Positions 14,774 to 21,586 of a DNA stretch of 37,827 bases are shown here, piece after piece; within the stretch, counting starts at the first letter, position 1, and each line of letters begins with the position of its first letter. The position numbers and the translations under genes are program-made. The notes under the pieces were generated by a model, which was not told the DNA's origin, made no database searches, and saw nothing but the letters and a program-made list of their open reading frames with translations. The stretch spans positions 1-37,827 of the forward strand of contig NZ_FXTK01000027.1 in assembly GCF_900182695.1 (NCBI RefSeq). Reading direction: 5' to 3'. This DNA comes from Paracoccus laeviglucosivorans. GTDB lineage: Bacteria > Pseudomonadota > Alphaproteobacteria > Rhodobacterales > Rhodobacteraceae.

Positions 14774-15777
14774 GACAGCTTGCCCTTGTCATGCCCAGCA
14801 CCGCGCGGCTGCTGTTTCCGGGCCTTTTGTCGGCCATCACCGTCGCGCTGGCCGCGCGGTTCCTGTCGGATCATTACGGCGCGCCGGTAATGCTGATGGC
14901 CTTGCTTCTGGGCATGGCTTTCACCTTTCTGGCCGAGCAGGGGTCATCGACCGCCGTCGGGGTCGAGTTCGCGGCAAAGAAGCTGCTGCGCTTTGGCGTG
15001 GCCTTGCTGGGACTGGGGATCACGGTCCAGCAGATCGCTGCAGCGGGGATTGGTGTCGTGGCCATCACCTTTGCCGGTGTCGGGTTGACCATTGGGGCAG
15101 GCGTGATCCTGTCGCGGCTGTTTGGCCGCTCGCTGTCCTTTGGCCTGCTGACTGGCGGCGCGGTGGCGATTTGCGGGGCATCCGCTGCGCTGGCGATTTC
15201 TTCGGTCTTGCCAAAGGGCGACGCCAACCATGAACGCGATACGATCTTTACCGTCATCGCGGTGACCGCGCTATCGACGCTGGCGATGATCGTCTATCCG
15301 ATGATCGGTTCGGCGCTTGGCATGTCCGAACATGCGATGGGGGTGTTCTTTGGCGCGACCATCCATGACGTGGCCCAGGTCGTCGGCGCGGGCTATTCCG
15401 TATCGGACGAAACCGGGGCGACCGCGACCTTCGTCAAGCTGCTGCGCGTGGCGCTGTTGGTGCCGGTGGTCGTCACCATCTCGTTGATGTTCGGACAAAG
15501 TCGTTCGCCCGGCCAGTCACTGCCGATCCCGTTCTTTGTCATCGGCTTTGCGGCGCTGGTGCTGATCGGCAGCGCCAATATCATCCCGCCCGAGGTGACG
15601 GCCCTATTGCTTGAGCTGTCGCGCTGGTGTCTGGTCACTGCAATTGCCGCACTGGGCATGAAAACCTCGCTGAAGAAGCTGGGCGAGGTTGGCGGCACGG
15701 CCATCGGCATCGTCTGCGGCCTGACCGTCTTGCTGGCCGTCTTTGCACTGGCCGCGATTCACCTGTTTCACATCTGA
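14770..15777 (+). CDS. yeiH: YeiH-family putative sulfate exporter
   Basis: A 335-residue membrane protein with about ten helices. It shows the UPF0324/YeiH pattern: 'GVEFAAKKLLRFGVALLGLGIT', 'LTGGAVAICGASAALAISSVL', 'GATIHDVAQVVGAGYSV' and a C-terminal 'CLVTAIAALGMKTSLKKLG'. The group includes putative sulfate exporters found with taurine, sulfolactate and cysteate degradation genes (TauZ/SuyZ type), although many members are uncharacterised. It overlaps the fumarase-like beta subunit (ATGA), so it is made with the SDH-like and lyase enzymes. An anion exporter in that position suggests that the pathway releases an anion such as sulfite or sulfate. Confidence 0.87.
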   Translation: MRQLALVMPSTARLLFPGLLSAITVALAARFLSDHYGAPVMLMALLLGMAFTFLAEQGSSTAVGVEFAAKKLLRFGVALLGLGITVQQIAAAGIGVVAITFAGVGLTIGAGVILSRLFGRSLSFGLLTGGAVAICGASAALAISSVLPKGDANHERDTIFTVIAVTALSTLAMIVYPMIGSALGMSEHAMGVFFGATIHDVAQVVGAGYSVSDETGATATFVKLLRVALLVPVVVTISLMFGQSRSPGQSLPIPFFVIGFAALVLIGSANIIPPEVTALLLELSRWCLVTAIAALGMKTSLKKLGEVGGTAIGIVCGLTVLLAVFALAAIHLFHI

Positions 15778-15798
15778 TCCTGATAGAAGGAGGCGCCG

Positions 15799-16113
15799 AT
15801 GTTTATCGACATGCGGACCTATACGCTGAAGAACGGCAATGTTTCCAAATTCCTGAAGCTTTACGAGGCCGAAGGGCTGGGGGTTCAGACCCGCATTCTG
15901 GGCAATATGGTGGGCTATTATTTCACCGATATCGGCCCGCTGAACCAGATCGTGCATATGTGGGGATATGACAGCATGGATGATCGGTGGGAGCGGCGGA
16001 AGGCTTTGCAGGCCTCGGATGAATGGCAGGCCTATGCGGTGCAGATGCGCCCGCTGGTCGATCATATCGAAAACAAGATCCTGATCCCGGCGCCATTCTT
16101 CAAGCAGCCCTAA
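15799..16113 (+). CDS. NIPSNAP family protein
   Basis: A 104-residue protein that is a single NIPSNAP (ferredoxin-like, dimeric alpha/beta barrel) domain: 'FIDMRTYTLKNGNVSKFL' at the start and 'VHMWGYDSMDDRWERRKAL' in the middle. The biochemical role of bacterial NIPSNAP proteins is unclear; they often appear as last genes of catabolic operons and may bind or protect a metabolite. AGAAGGAGG sits 6-7 nt before the ATG. It is the last gene of the sdh-like/lyase/yeiH operon and is followed by a terminator. Confidence 0.85.
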   Translation: MFIDMRTYTLKNGNVSKFLKLYEAEGLGVQTRILGNMVGYYFTDIGPLNQIVHMWGYDSMDDRWERRKALQASDEWQAYAVQMRPLVDHIENKILIPAPFFKQP

Positions 16114-16131
16114 GCACCGCAGAAATTTGCC

Positions 16132-16157
16132 AACGGCCCCTTCAAAGGGGCCGTTTT
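16132..16157 (+). terminator. Intrinsic terminator after NIPSNAP gene
   Basis: An 11-nt inverted repeat (16132-16142 with 16145-16155) forms a GC-rich stem that runs into a short T-run (16154-16157). It closes the sdh-like/lyase/yeiH/NIPSNAP operon. Confidence 0.75.
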
Positions 16158-16273
16158 CGTTGCAGCTAGGGTTGAAAGACTTTCAACCGTTTCGATAGTC
16201 AGCGTTAAGAAAACATGGCTCTGAAACGTGGGTCATCCGCAGCATTCTGTCGCGAAGCACTCACAGGGGACCG

Positions 16274-17257
16274 ATGATGACGAAGCTTGGATTTGCCGCG
16301 ATATCGCTGCTGATGGCCACTGCAGCCCATGCGGATACGCAGGAACTGACCGTCTCGATGCTGCTGCCGGGCAATATCGCCGATCATGGCTTTATGGAGG
16401 CCGGATATAATGGCCTGCTGCAGATCCAAAAGGATTTCGAGGCCAAGATCAGCTATGTGGATGGGATTGAGCCAAAGCCCGAATTGCTGACTGCCGCCCT
16501 GCGTCGCATGGCTGCAGATCACCCCGACCTGATCATTGCGCATGGTGGCCAGAACAACAAAGCCACCGAACAGGTCGCATCCGAATTTCCCGATATCCAG
16601 TTCGTCGTGGTTCAGGGCAATGTGACCGGACCCAACCTTTCCAGCTATGAGGTGCTTCAGGAAGAAAGCGCCTGGCTGGCCGGGGCGGCGGCGGGTCTGC
16701 TGACCCAGACCGATGTCGTCGGGCATATTTCCGGCATCAGGGTCACGCCGGGGCTGAAGGGCCGGGGCGGTTTCTATAACGGTCTGATGCACACCAATCC
16801 CAATGCGAAGTTTCTGACGATCTTTGCTGGCAATCAGGACGACAACCAGCTTTCCGCCCGCGTCGCGCAGGCCGAGATGGATCAGGGGGCCGATTATATC
16901 TTCACCATGCTGAACGCGGGGCGCCAAGGCGCGACGGATGCCATGCGCGCCAAGGGGGCCAAGCAGTTCGGCAATGTCATCGACTGGACCAAGGTTGATC
17001 CGGGCGTTTTCGCAGGCTCGGCCATCGCCGATGTCAGCATCCCCAGCGTTGAGGCGGTGCGGGATTTCACGTCCGGCGCGTGGAAGCCGGGCATCGTCAA
17101 GGCGATCGGGTTAGAGAACCCCAAGGCCGTCTCGCTGGTGCTGGGGGCGGATGTGCCGGCCGATGTCAAAGCCCGGATCGACGACCTGCGCCAGCAGATC
17201 GTCGCGGATCAGATCGACGTTTCCACCGAATATGAGGGGCCGGAAATGCCGCTATAG
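16274..17257 (+). CDS. BMP-family ABC substrate-binding protein (orphan)
   Basis: A 327-residue periplasmic protein with a signal peptide of about 20 residues (AAHAD). It is of the BMP/Med type: 'VSMLLPGNIADHGFMEAGYNGL', 'PDLIIAHGGQNNKATEQVA', 'VVVQGNVTGPNLSSYE', and 'ESAWLAGAAAGLLT' where ligand-contacting residues usually lie. Known BMP proteins bind purine nucleosides, autoinducer-2-like compounds or similar small molecules. No BMP-type permease or ATPase lies nearby, so it may pair with a distant transporter or act as a sensor-binding protein. Two adjacent ATGs are possible (16274 or 16277). It is convergent with the TSUP gene, with only 3 bp between stops. Confidence 0.85.
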   Translation: MMTKLGFAAISLLMATAAHADTQELTVSMLLPGNIADHGFMEAGYNGLLQIQKDFEAKISYVDGIEPKPELLTAALRRMAADHPDLIIAHGGQNNKATEQVASEFPDIQFVVVQGNVTGPNLSSYEVLQEESAWLAGAAAGLLTQTDVVGHISGIRVTPGLKGRGGFYNGLMHTNPNAKFLTIFAGNQDDNQLSARVAQAEMDQGADYIFTMLNAGRQGATDAMRAKGAKQFGNVIDWTKVDPGVFAGSAIADVSIPSVEAVRDFTSGAWKPGIVKAIGLENPKAVSLVLGADVPADVKARIDDLRQQIVADQIDVSTEYEGPEMPL

Positions 17258-17260
17258 GCG

Positions 17261-18004
17261 CTAGATCAGCTCCTTGATCGCCAGCACCAGACCCGAGGCG
17301 AACATCACCCCGATCAGCAGCCGGCGGAATTGGCTGTCGTCCAATCGGCGGAACAAGGCGATCCCAAGCTGGGCACCGATCAGGGTGCCCGGCAGGGCCA
17401 GCGCTGTCAGCACCAGCGTGGGCCTGTCATAGATGCCCTGGAACGCAAAGATCGCCACCGCCGCACCCAGAATGCCGACATTATAGGGCTGCAGGACCGC
17501 GCGGGTTTCACCCTTGGGCCATGGCCGCATCGCGCACCACATGGTCGGCAGCGCGCCTGACAATGATGCTGCACCGCCAAGGACTCCGCCCAGAAAACCT
17601 ATGCCGCTGTCCATCATTGGCGTCGGACGTTCGAAACAGGGCAGGGCGCGGCGCAGGGTGAAAAATCCGCCATAGATGATCATGAAGCTGGCAATGGTCA
17701 GTTTCAGCAAGGGCACGCTGATCATGCTGAGCAGCGTGACGCCCAAGGGCAGCCCGACCAGTCCGGGCAGCAGAAACCGCGCCAGACGGTCGGGGCGGTC
17801 GCGGATCTCGCGCCGGGTGATCCACAGGCCCTGCAAGCCGCTGACGACCGACATGATGACGACGATGCCAACGGCCTGCTGGGGCGGCATGATCTGCAGC
17901 CAGAATCCCAGCGCCAGCAGGGCCGTTCCGAAACCGGCCAGGCCGTTGATGAACCCGCCCGCCAGCGCGCCCGCAAGCAAGATTGCGATGAAACCGGTCG
18001 TCAT
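17261..18004 (-). CDS. TSUP (TauE/SafE) family anion exporter
   Basis: A 247-residue membrane protein with about eight hydrophobic segments and the two-fold TSUP pattern: 'GALAGGFINGLAGFGTALLALG' in the N-half and 'GFLGGVLGGAASLSGALPTMW' in the C-half. Members export sulfite, sulfoacetate, 3-sulfopropionate and other organosulfur anions, though many have unknown substrates. The start codon overlaps the stop of the upstream LysR gene (ATGA), so exporter and regulator are translationally coupled. With YeiH it is the second exporter of a sulfonate-type anion class in the block. Confidence 0.88.
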   Translation of the reverse strand: MTTGFIAILLAGALAGGFINGLAGFGTALLALGFWLQIMPPQQAVGIVVIMSVVSGLQGLWITRREIRDRPDRLARFLLPGLVGLPLGVTLLSMISVPLLKLTIASFMIIYGGFFTLRRALPCFERPTPMMDSGIGFLGGVLGGAASLSGALPTMWCAMRPWPKGETRAVLQPYNVGILGAAVAIFAFQGIYDRPTLVLTALALPGTLIGAQLGIALFRRLDDSQFRRLLIGVMFASGLVLAIKELI

Positions 18005-18918
18005 TTCTCTTTGGCTTTCTCAATGTTGTCGGGGCAGAATGTGCCGCTTTGCAGCGCCTGCTGCATGGCAGTCAGCATTTCGTCGGTGACGCGCAGCTTG
18101 GTGCTGTCCCTGGGATGCATCAGACCCATTTCGCGGCTGAGTGCTTCGTTCTCACCCAAAGAGATGCGCCGCACGGGCAGGGGGTTCGCGGTCTCGACGC
18201 AGGGAAGCGGAATGATCGAGACACCCAGATCGGCGATGACCAAGCTGTAGATGGCATCCAGGCCGCCCAACTCCATGCTTTCGGTGACGGCGATCCGGTT
18301 CGTTTGCAGCCAGTTTTCAATGATGGTCCCGACCACCGCATCGCGCGAGAAGCGGATAAAGGAATAGCCGCGCAGGATCTCTACCGGATCGACCGCATTG
18401 ATGCGGGGCGAGGTGATCAGCACCAGCCTTTCCCTGGCCAGTGGTCGCCAAAGCAGGCCGCGCGGCACCACCGCGGGCTTCGATACGACCGCCGCATCCA
18501 GCACACCCCGTTCGACCTGATGGATCAGATGAGTGCTGAGGCCCGGATAAAGACTGACTTGCAGCCGCGAAAACCTGTCCTTGAGCAGTGCGGTGGCGAA
18601 GGGGACCAGACCTGTCAAGGATGTCGGCACCGCCCCCAATACAAAGCGCCCGGTCAGGCCGTCATCGCCCAGAACCGAGGGGACGATGTCGTCATAGGCG
18701 CGCACGACCTCGCGGGATTTTGCCAACAAGGCGATCCCGGTCGGCGTCAGCTTTGGCGTGCGGTTGGCGCGGTCGAACAGCGAAACCCGCCATTCGTCCT
18801 CAAGGCTGCGCATCTGCTGACTGACGGCGGCGTGAGTTACGAACACGGCATCTGCCGCGGCGCTGAACGTGCCGTGATCGGCAACGGCGATCAGCGTTCT
18901 GAGCATGCGAATTGACAT
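18001..18918 (-). CDS. LysR-family regulator (paralogue 1)
   Basis: A 305-residue LysR-type regulator. The N-terminal winged HTH spans residues 1-60 ('MLRTLIAVADHGTFSAAADAVFVTHAAVSQQM') and a C-terminal effector domain of two periplasmic-binding-like subdomains follows ('LGAVPTSLTGLVPFATALL'). The ATG at 18918 has GAGAGG 4 nt upstream. It is very similar throughout to the LysR encoded immediately upstream on the same strand, so one arose by duplication. It is co-transcribed and coupled with the TSUP exporter. The effector is unknown; a product or intermediate of the neighbouring pathway is likely. Confidence 0.9.
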   Translation of the reverse strand: MSIRMLRTLIAVADHGTFSAAADAVFVTHAAVSQQMRSLEDEWRVSLFDRANRTPKLTPTGIALLAKSREVVRAYDDIVPSVLGDDGLTGRFVLGAVPTSLTGLVPFATALLKDRFSRLQVSLYPGLSTHLIHQVERGVLDAAVVSKPAVVPRGLLWRPLARERLVLITSPRINAVDPVEILRGYSFIRFSRDAVVGTIIENWLQTNRIAVTESMELGGLDAIYSLVIADLGVSIIPLPCVETANPLPVRRISLGENEALSREMGLMHPRDSTKLRVTDEMLTAMQQALQSGTFCPDNIEKAKEK

Positions 18919-18945
18919 CAAGCCTCTCGGCGTTGCGATACCAAT

Positions 18946-18963
18946 TAAGTAAACTTAACTTAC
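18946..18963 (-). promoter_or_regulatory. Possible LysR operator upstream of paralogue 1
   Basis: An AT-rich dyad TAAGT-N7-ACTTA (18946-18962), with GTAA-N7-TTAC inside it, lies about 30 nt upstream of the LysR start. Its TGTAAG half-site (read on the minus strand, 18959-18964) recurs in other spacers of the block. Confidence 0.4.
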
Positions 18964-19048
18964 ATAATGCTAAATTTCGACTTATATTGGTTACTATCAC
19001 TAACGCTGAAGCTTTTCAGACTGCATTGCAAGGGGCAGCCGCAGCGCC

Positions 19049-19960
19049 TCAGATATTTTCTGAGATGCTCTCGGGGGAGAACACGCCGACCTCTACCGCC
19101 CGTTCCATCGCGGCGGCGATTTCGCGGATCACACGGGTTTTCGTGCTGTCCGAACGTTGGACCAGCCCCAGTTCCCGTTTCGGGCCGCCTTTGGGCGACA
19201 GTGCCAGTCGACGCAGGGTGGGCGGATTGGCAATTTCCACACAAGGCTGCGGCACGATCGATATACCCAGATCGGCCACGACCATGCTGTAGATGGCCTC
19301 GAGCCCTGCCAGCTCCATGCTGTCATGGACCGCGATATTGTTCGCCTGCAGCCATTTTTCGATGATCGAGCCGACCACTGCATCGCGTGAGAAGCGGATA
19401 AAGGGCAGGTTGCGCAGCAGCTTGACCGGATCGTCGCCTTCCACCTTTTGTGCGCAGATCAGCACCATTTCCTCGCTTGCGATGGGATGCCAGACCAGCC
19501 CGCGCGGCAGCATTTCGGGCCGGGCGACCAACGCGCCGTCAAGCGCGTTGCGTTCGACCTGATGGATCAGCGGGATCGACAGCCCCGGAAACAGCCCGAC
19601 ATGCAGGTCCGGGCATTTCGCCTTGAGCATGGCGGTGGCAAAGGGCACCAGTCCGGTCAACGAGGTCGGGACCGCACCAAGTGTGAACTCTCCCTTCAAC
19701 CCATCATCGCCAAGGACCGAAGGAACGATGTCGTCATAGGCCCGCACGACCTCGCGTGCCTTGGCCAGCAATGCACGACCGATGGGGGTCAGTTCGGGCG
19801 TGCGGGTCGAGCGATCAAAGATTGCGACCCGCCAATCCTCCTCCAATGCGCGCATCTGTTGGCTGACGGCCGCATGGGTGACAAAGACCGCCTCTGCCGC
19901 AGCGCTGAACGTGCCGTTATCTGCCACGGCAATCAGCGTTCTAAGCATCCGTATTGACAT
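19049..19960 (-). CDS. LysR-family regulator (paralogue 2)
   Basis: A 303-residue LysR-type regulator, paralogue of the downstream LysR: the DNA-binding half ('TLIAVADNGTFSAAAEAVF', 'YDDIVPSVLGDDGL') is nearly the same, while the C-terminal tail diverges. The start at 19960 matches the paralogue's MSIRML start; longer in-frame starts (20014) lack homology. It is divergent from the aldehyde dehydrogenase gene, which it probably controls, with a good dyad operator in the shared region. Near-identical HTH regions suggest that both paralogues read the same operator but respond to different effectors. Confidence 0.9.
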   Translation of the reverse strand: MSIRMLRTLIAVADNGTFSAAAEAVFVTHAAVSQQMRALEEDWRVAIFDRSTRTPELTPIGRALLAKAREVVRAYDDIVPSVLGDDGLKGEFTLGAVPTSLTGLVPFATAMLKAKCPDLHVGLFPGLSIPLIHQVERNALDGALVARPEMLPRGLVWHPIASEEMVLICAQKVEGDDPVKLLRNLPFIRFSRDAVVGSIIEKWLQANNIAVHDSMELAGLEAIYSMVVADLGISIVPQPCVEIANPPTLRRLALSPKGGPKRELGLVQRSDSTKTRVIREIAAAMERAVEVGVFSPESISENI

Positions 19961-19993
19961 TACCTGAACTCCCGCGCTCATTTCGGCAGTTTT

Positions 19994-20012
19994 GCTTACA
20001 ATTACTGCAAGC
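19994..20012. promoter_or_regulatory. LysR-type operator dyad, lysR/aldehyde dehydrogenase
   Basis: A 7-nt interrupted inverted repeat GCTTACA-N5-TGCAAGC (6 of 7 positions pair) is centred about 45 nt upstream of LysR paralogue 2 and 90 nt upstream of the aldehyde dehydrogenase. Spacing and symmetry fit the T-N11-A type box of LysR regulators. Confidence 0.5.
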
Positions 20013-20092
20013 ATATTTTGTTTGATTTAGCAATACTTTCAATTCAGACCTTGGCCAAAGCGCGACCGTGCTGGCAGCAAAGGGGCAAGATC

Positions 20093-21556
20093 ATGGACGA
20101 CACATCGCGATCGACGCGCAGCTTGCAGATGCAGGCCCACTTCGCAGGGGAGTGGCAATCTTCGTCGGATGGGGCGGAAGTTCCCGTGACATCGCCTGCC
20201 ACGGGCCGCCAGATCGGGACCGTGCCCAAGCTGACAAGGGACGATGCCTTGCGGGCGATCGATGCGGCCAGGCGCGCCTTCGTGAATTGGTCGGCGCTGA
20301 CCGCCGCGCAACGCGCTGCCTATCTGAAACGCTGGCACGCGCTGATCCTGCGCGAACGCGAAGGGCTGGCGCAAATCCTGACGCTAGAGCAGGGCAAGCC
20401 GCTGGCCGAAGCGCGCGCTGAAATCGACATCAGCGCCGCCTATGTCGAATGGTTCGCCGAAGAAGGTCGCCGGGTCTATGGCGACGTCATCCCATCCCCC
20501 GCAATGGGTCGTCAGACCATCGTGACCAAACATCCGGTCGGCGTCACTTGCGCGATCACACCTTGGAACTTTCCCGCCTCAATGATCACGCGCAAGGTCG
20601 CTCCGGCATTGGCGGCGGGCTGCACCATGCTGGTGAAACCGTCCGAGCGGACCCCCTTTATCGCTCTGGCCTTGGCCGAACTGGCTGAGGAAGCGGGCAT
20701 TCCCGCCGGCGTACTAAGCGTTATCACGGGTTCTTCGCGCGAACTGGTCAAGGTACTGACCGACAGCCCGACCGTGCGCAAACTGTCCTTCACCGGTTCG
20801 ACCGAGGTGGGCAAGGAGTTGATCCGGCAATGCGCGGGGACGGTCAAGCGCATGTCGATGGAACTGGGCGGCAATGCCCCGATCATCATCTTTGACGATG
20901 CCGATATCGGCCCGGCCTTGGATGGGCTGATGGCGCTGAAGTTCAGGAATGGTGGCCAGACCTGCGTCTGCGCGAACCGGATATTCGTGCAGCAAGGCAT
21001 TGCCGAGGCATTCACTCAAGCCTTTGTCGAACGTGTCGGCGGGTTAAAGATCGGCGCTGGCGATGCACCCGGCATTCAGATCGGGCCACTCATCAACGCA
21101 GCTGCGGCGCAGGATATGGCGCGGATCGTCGCCCGAGCGGTCGAGCAGGGCGCGACCGTGCTTGCCGGAGGCATCGCAAACGATACCGACAGCGCCTTCT
21201 ATCCGCCGACGGTGCTTGGCGATGTGACCCCGGACATGGACGTGGCGCGGGACGAGATCTTCGGCCCCATCGCCCCTTTGCTGGTCTTTGACGACGAAGC
21301 CGAGGTGATCGCCATGGCCAATGACACGCCTTACGGCTTGGCCTCTTATATCTATACCCGCGATCTGGCGCGGGCTTGGCGCGTCTCGGATGCGTTGGAA
21401 TATGGCATGGTCGGCATCAACGAGGTCGCGATTTCCAATGAGGTCGCGCCTTTTGGCGGCGTCAAGGAATCCGGTTTCGGGCGCGAAGGTTCGCGCTATG
21501 GCATCGATGAATATCTGGACGTCAAATATCGCTGCATGGGCGGGCTTTCGGCCTGA
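20093..21556 (+). CDS. gabD: Succinate-semialdehyde dehydrogenase-like aldehyde dehydrogenase
   Basis: A 487-residue NAD(P)-dependent aldehyde dehydrogenase. Catalytic Cys291 is in GQTCVCANRI and general-base Glu257 in MELGG. The Rossmann loop is FTGSTEVGKEL, and TPWNFP and 'EIFGPIAPLLVF' are present. The GQTCVCANR form is typical of GabD succinate-semialdehyde dehydrogenases, but related semialdehyde substrates, including sulfoacetaldehyde-like ones, cannot be excluded. The ATG at 20093 is chosen because AAAGGGG lies upstream and the protein then matches family length; an earlier in-frame ATG at 20018 lies inside the promoter. It is followed 30 bp later by a ThDP-dependent decarboxylase-like gene, which would supply its aldehyde. 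Confidence 0.87.
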   Translation: MDDTSRSTRSLQMQAHFAGEWQSSSDGAEVPVTSPATGRQIGTVPKLTRDDALRAIDAARRAFVNWSALTAAQRAAYLKRWHALILREREGLAQILTLEQGKPLAEARAEIDISAAYVEWFAEEGRRVYGDVIPSPAMGRQTIVTKHPVGVTCAITPWNFPASMITRKVAPALAAGCTMLVKPSERTPFIALALAELAEEAGIPAGVLSVITGSSRELVKVLTDSPTVRKLSFTGSTEVGKELIRQCAGTVKRMSMELGGNAPIIIFDDADIGPALDGLMALKFRNGGQTCVCANRIFVQQGIAEAFTQAFVERVGGLKIGAGDAPGIQIGPLINAAAAQDMARIVARAVEQGATVLAGGIANDTDSAFYPPTVLGDVTPDMDVARDEIFGPIAPLLVFDDEAEVIAMANDTPYGLASYIYTRDLARAWRVSDALEYGMVGINEVAISNEVAPFGGVKESGFGREGSRYGIDEYLDVKYRCMGGLSA

Positions 21557-21586
21557 TTTGCGGCACGACACAGTAAAAAGGATGCG

